From positions 22,519,561-22,583,560 of the forward strand of contig NC_052618.1 in assembly GCF_016545825.1 (NCBI RefSeq): a DNA stretch of 64,000 bases. The letters run 5' to 3'. Of this stretch, positions 60,945 to 64,000 are shown one piece after another. Every line of letters begins with the position of its first letter. Positions within the stretch are counted from its first letter, which is position 1. Made by a program: the position numbers and the translations under genes. The notes under the pieces were generated by a model that worked only from the letters and a program-made list of their open reading frames with translations, was not told the DNA's origin and ran no database searches. The DNA is from Eucalyptus grandis (taxonomy: Eukaryota; Streptophyta; Magnoliopsida; Myrtales; Myrtaceae).

Positions 60945-63900
60945 TGTGACGTCCCAGATTTTCAGTCATGTTTTTTATTGAATAAATATTTTATTGACGC
61001 GTCTATAGAGTTATTCTTAGAGCTGATTACTCTCGAGATAACTGGACTATTTGAGGAAGTCATTAAGGAATTTTAATCCAATAGACTTGAGAATTCGACT
61101 GGGAATTGATTTCTCGACCGTGTCCATCTTTAGAGGTCATTACGGCACAGATATAAATCAATTCGAGATCAGAGATAGGTTGGTTTGATTAAGATGTGTG
61201 GCTAATCGTGAGTGACACCACTAAATTAAAAAATTCTCGTCAATCAATACTAGATTGATTTTCTTATTGTTTTGGTATCATGTGTCCGTATTTAGATCAT
61301 CGGGATTTTCATGACAATCGAGAGTCGCCAATAAGTCGAGTAGGTTCATAGTGGCTCGAAGAAAATCAACCACGGGTCATTTGCACTAAAAATTTCTGAA
61401 AGTTACTCGGTAGCCTAAGTCACGCTAATAACGCGTCGAATGGAAATTAACCGTGAATTCGAGTCCGATTTTAGAAATTGAAAGTTCGGTTATGTCACAA
61501 GCTATTTTAGGAACGTCGAATCACCCTCCAAAGAATTTTCAGAGATCCTGAGATTTTTCACGGAAAATCGATTCGGATGTTGCGAAAAATTAGTAGAGAT
61601 TTATATGGGCTAAATCGATGGAAATTATGACTTCTAATTTGAGCCTTTGAGTGCCAGGGAATTACAGAAAATTGCTCATGATTTTTCTTCAAAGGAATTG
61701 GACCTCGATTTGGAGAATTGGTGAAGAAAATTAAGAGTATTTGAGTGAAATTCGGAACTAAGGTCTTGGGGCTGTATTTTGGCACCATTTGAGCTAATTG
61801 TGGATTAATTTGCAAGAAAATAATTAGGAGACCAAAGAGGGTAGGTGTGTGGGTTTTTGGGGGACACCATAGGATAAAATGGAAGACTTCCTGGACCCAT
61901 TTCATGATGAAAATTGAGATATCTTACTAGATTTTTTGCCTCCCTCCTTCGGTCTTTCTCATCAGTGCGTTCATTCTCTTCGACCGTTCCATTCTCCCCG
62001 CTTCTATTTTTCATTTCCTCTTTTCCCATCTCCTTTGCACGCCATAGCCCCACCGAGCGAAACCTCTGCCGCCAGCGGCTTTGTCTTCTTCCCAATTTCC
62101 TCTCAGCTGAAGTTCTCCCATAGAAGCTGCTCGTTTCTTCAGCTCCTCGCGGTCACGTCCCTCTCCACGCGTCCAAGCCCACCGATGGCCGAATCCCCAT
62201 GCCCAGTCAACGAAAGAGTCCAACAACAATCGGTTTGTTGACCTCCTAGCCCCACACGAAGCCGCCCATCTCCACAAAGCCTTGCTGAACGAAGCCCCAC
62301 GCTGCCCTGTGTTCAACCGATCAACCTAGCAATTCCACCGACTCTCTGCAGTCGCGCCAGCACGCCCACGCTCCACCAAATTTTGTCTCCTCAAGTCAAC
62401 CCGCCAAGCAGATTGTTGACTCCTCCACCGAATCAAGCTGCAACTCCATTTGGCTTCACATTTAGCCGGCAGCCGCCACGAGCGAGGTAGCAGCCTTCAT
62501 CTTCGGCTTCTTCAATCCAGCTCACCCAACGCCGCATCTGCTTCTCTCACGCCAGTCCCCTTCGATTGAAGCCGCGGCCCGTCAATTCCAGCGAAGCCAA
62601 AGACAAGCCCAGCAGCTGTTTGGTCCAGTCCATTTGAAACTCGACGAATTCTGCCTTTGGAGCCCGTGAATTTTGGCCTAGCCCATCCGAAGTCAAGCCC
62701 TGCAGCAGCAAGCCCATCTCAGCCCATTTGAAGCCCAAGTCCACAAGTGCAGCCATCTTCAGTTTTCGGCCCAACCTTAAGCAGCCCAATCTTGAAGCCG
62801 CCCGCGAAGCAAGTCAGCTCAAGCTTAGGCCCAAGTTTGGTTCAAGCCCAGAAATTTCTGCGGGCTTGCGAGGCTTGTAGGCCCCGCCCGAGTGTCCGTC
62901 GGCGCCGCCGAAAGTTCTTGTTTCGGCCGCTGTCACGTCGCCGTCGTGGTGATCCAATCCCCACTTTTAATCAAGTGAGTAGTCTCACTAATCCTTGCTT
63001 AGTAGACTAATGATTTTTAAGGGTTGATTAGATTTAATTAAGTGCAATTATGCGGTTAGATTAGAATGGATTAGTGATTATTAGTTAATTGCACTGCATA
63101 TTAGTTAGGTGGTTAGTGTACTTAACTAGAGAACTGTCTATACTATTTATTGAATGCATCTCGGGATTTTTCCCGACTCTTCTCGGGCTTCAATTAGGCA
63201 TTATAGGCCTAAATTGAATTTTTAGTATTTATTTATTAATTTTCGAAATTAATTATTTAATTAATTATTTTTCAGAAATTAGGCAAGGATAGTCGACGAC
63301 CGAAATTTCGTGTTGATCGTCGTGGTGTAGTCCGTTTAATTATTTGAGCTCTACGTTGTGCTGAATCGAATTAATTGTGTAATTTGAGGAATTATTCCTA
63401 ATTGATTGAAATTGAGTGAAATTGAATGATTGATTGGTGGATGACCAAGTATAGTTAGTTAGCATTGACAATGCTTTGATGAGTTGTAAAGTACAGAAAA
63501 TCGTGAGGCTAAATTGAGAATAATCTTGGCTGAGATCGATTAGGTACGAGATATAGACATACGTGGTTTGGTGATAAGGAAATCATTGATGAAAACGATG
63601 CCTTAAAGAATGCACGAGTGCTGTCTATTACTTGCATCAGTATAGACATACGTGGTTCGGTGATAAGGAAATTACTGGTGAAAACGGTGCTTTAAAGAAT
63701 GCACGACTGCTGTCTATTGCATGCCTCATTACAGACATACGTGGTTCGGTGATTAAAAATATCACTGGTGACAATGGCGCCTTAAAGAACACATGAGTGC
63801 TATCTAGTACATACGTCACCATGGCGAAGATGACGCTCGAGAGCATTACTGTAGCTCTGTGACTGAGAGTGCAAATGAGAGGTTTTATATTGAGAAATGA

Positions 63901-64000
63901 TTTGACCTGGAAATGGTCCGACTGACATGTAATTGATTGATTGAGTGGAAGTGACCTTGAATGGTCCGATTGATATGTAATAGACTAGGTTGATTGATCG
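60945..64000. mobile_element. Second LTR of the same family, cut by the window end
   Basis: Begins TGTGACGTCC after ATGGG (a possible target-site copy) and aligns with the solo LTR at 55187 over its first 700 bp (gagataactggactatttga, then aggtcattacgg). It aligns again near 63000-63350 (ttagtagactaatg and aatttcgtgttgat). The core at about 61900-62970 is GC-rich and diverged from that of the first LTR. Because the window ends inside it, it may be a solo LTR or the 5' LTR of a complete element. Confidence 0.88.
63552..63818. repeat. Three 89-bp tandem repeats inside the second LTR
   Basis: Units start at 63552, 63641 and 63730, each beginning tatagacatacgtggttcgg (or a close variant) and containing a ccttaaagaatgcacgagtg segment. 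The exact 89-bp spacing between starts shows recent tandem duplication. Nothing similar was seen in the first LTR. Confidence 0.9.

Noticed and set aside
61805..63010. Open frames of about 70-115 codons in the second LTR
   Set aside because: Same composition effect; serine/proline/arginine-rich readings with no family signature.
63552..63818. CRISPR-like regular repeats
   Set aside because: The 89-bp units are contiguous without unique spacers, and the context is a plant retrotransposon LTR.

Overview
The window is nuclear DNA from a flowering plant: intron-rich genes with GT-AG junctions, AT-rich intergenic DNA, many short foldback transposons, a very long solo LTR and a plant-type xylose isomerase. 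It is probably a woody dicot. The style of the GC-rich foldback repeats makes me think of Myrtaceae (Eucalyptus relatives), but that is a weak inference.

Four intact or nearly intact protein genes can be read, all on the + strand: three clade-I-type serine carboxypeptidase-like (SCPL) genes with the same 14-exon plan (SCPL-1 21512-26306, SCPL-2 33291-38118, SCPL-3 49987-54794) and one 20-exon xylose isomerase gene (40327-45634). Every exon boundary was placed by hand. Summed exon lengths give open frames of 464, 464, 470 and 480 residues. Exon 1 of xylose isomerase also exists as an orphan copy at 28564-28632, and a decayed SCPL fragment lies at 59776-60270.

Layout. 1-9781: a large inverted-repeat structure with near-identical arms of about 1.08 kb. 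It encloses transposon debris, an exon of translation elongation factor 1-beta, and three tandem broken pieces of a DUF4220/DUF594 gene. 9782-15980: non-coding, with several foldback MITEs, a 295-bp tandem duplication and the older of two diverged copies of the SCPL upstream region. 15981-28636 and 28850-40397: a tandem segmental duplication of about 12 kb, each unit running LINE-like tail, upstream region, SCPL gene, xylose isomerase promoter and first exon. Only the second unit runs on into a complete xylose isomerase. 45635-49986: intergenic, with LTR-retroelement hints. 49987-54794: SCPL-3. 55187-58497: a 3.3-kb solo LTR with a perfect 5-bp target-site duplication. 59385-60270: SCPL remnant. 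60945-64000: a second LTR of the same family, cut by the window end.

The locus is an SCPL cluster that grew by repeated tandem duplication. SCPL enzymes of this clade are vacuolar acyltransferases or peptidases of specialised metabolism. Xylose isomerase is a housekeeping sugar enzyme and appears to be a bystander whose 5' end was caught in the duplication. The most informative event is that SCPL-2 lost about 1.1 kb of proximal promoter, including the likely TATA box, while its coding sequence stayed open. I found no convincing new molecular system; the interest is in genome structure.
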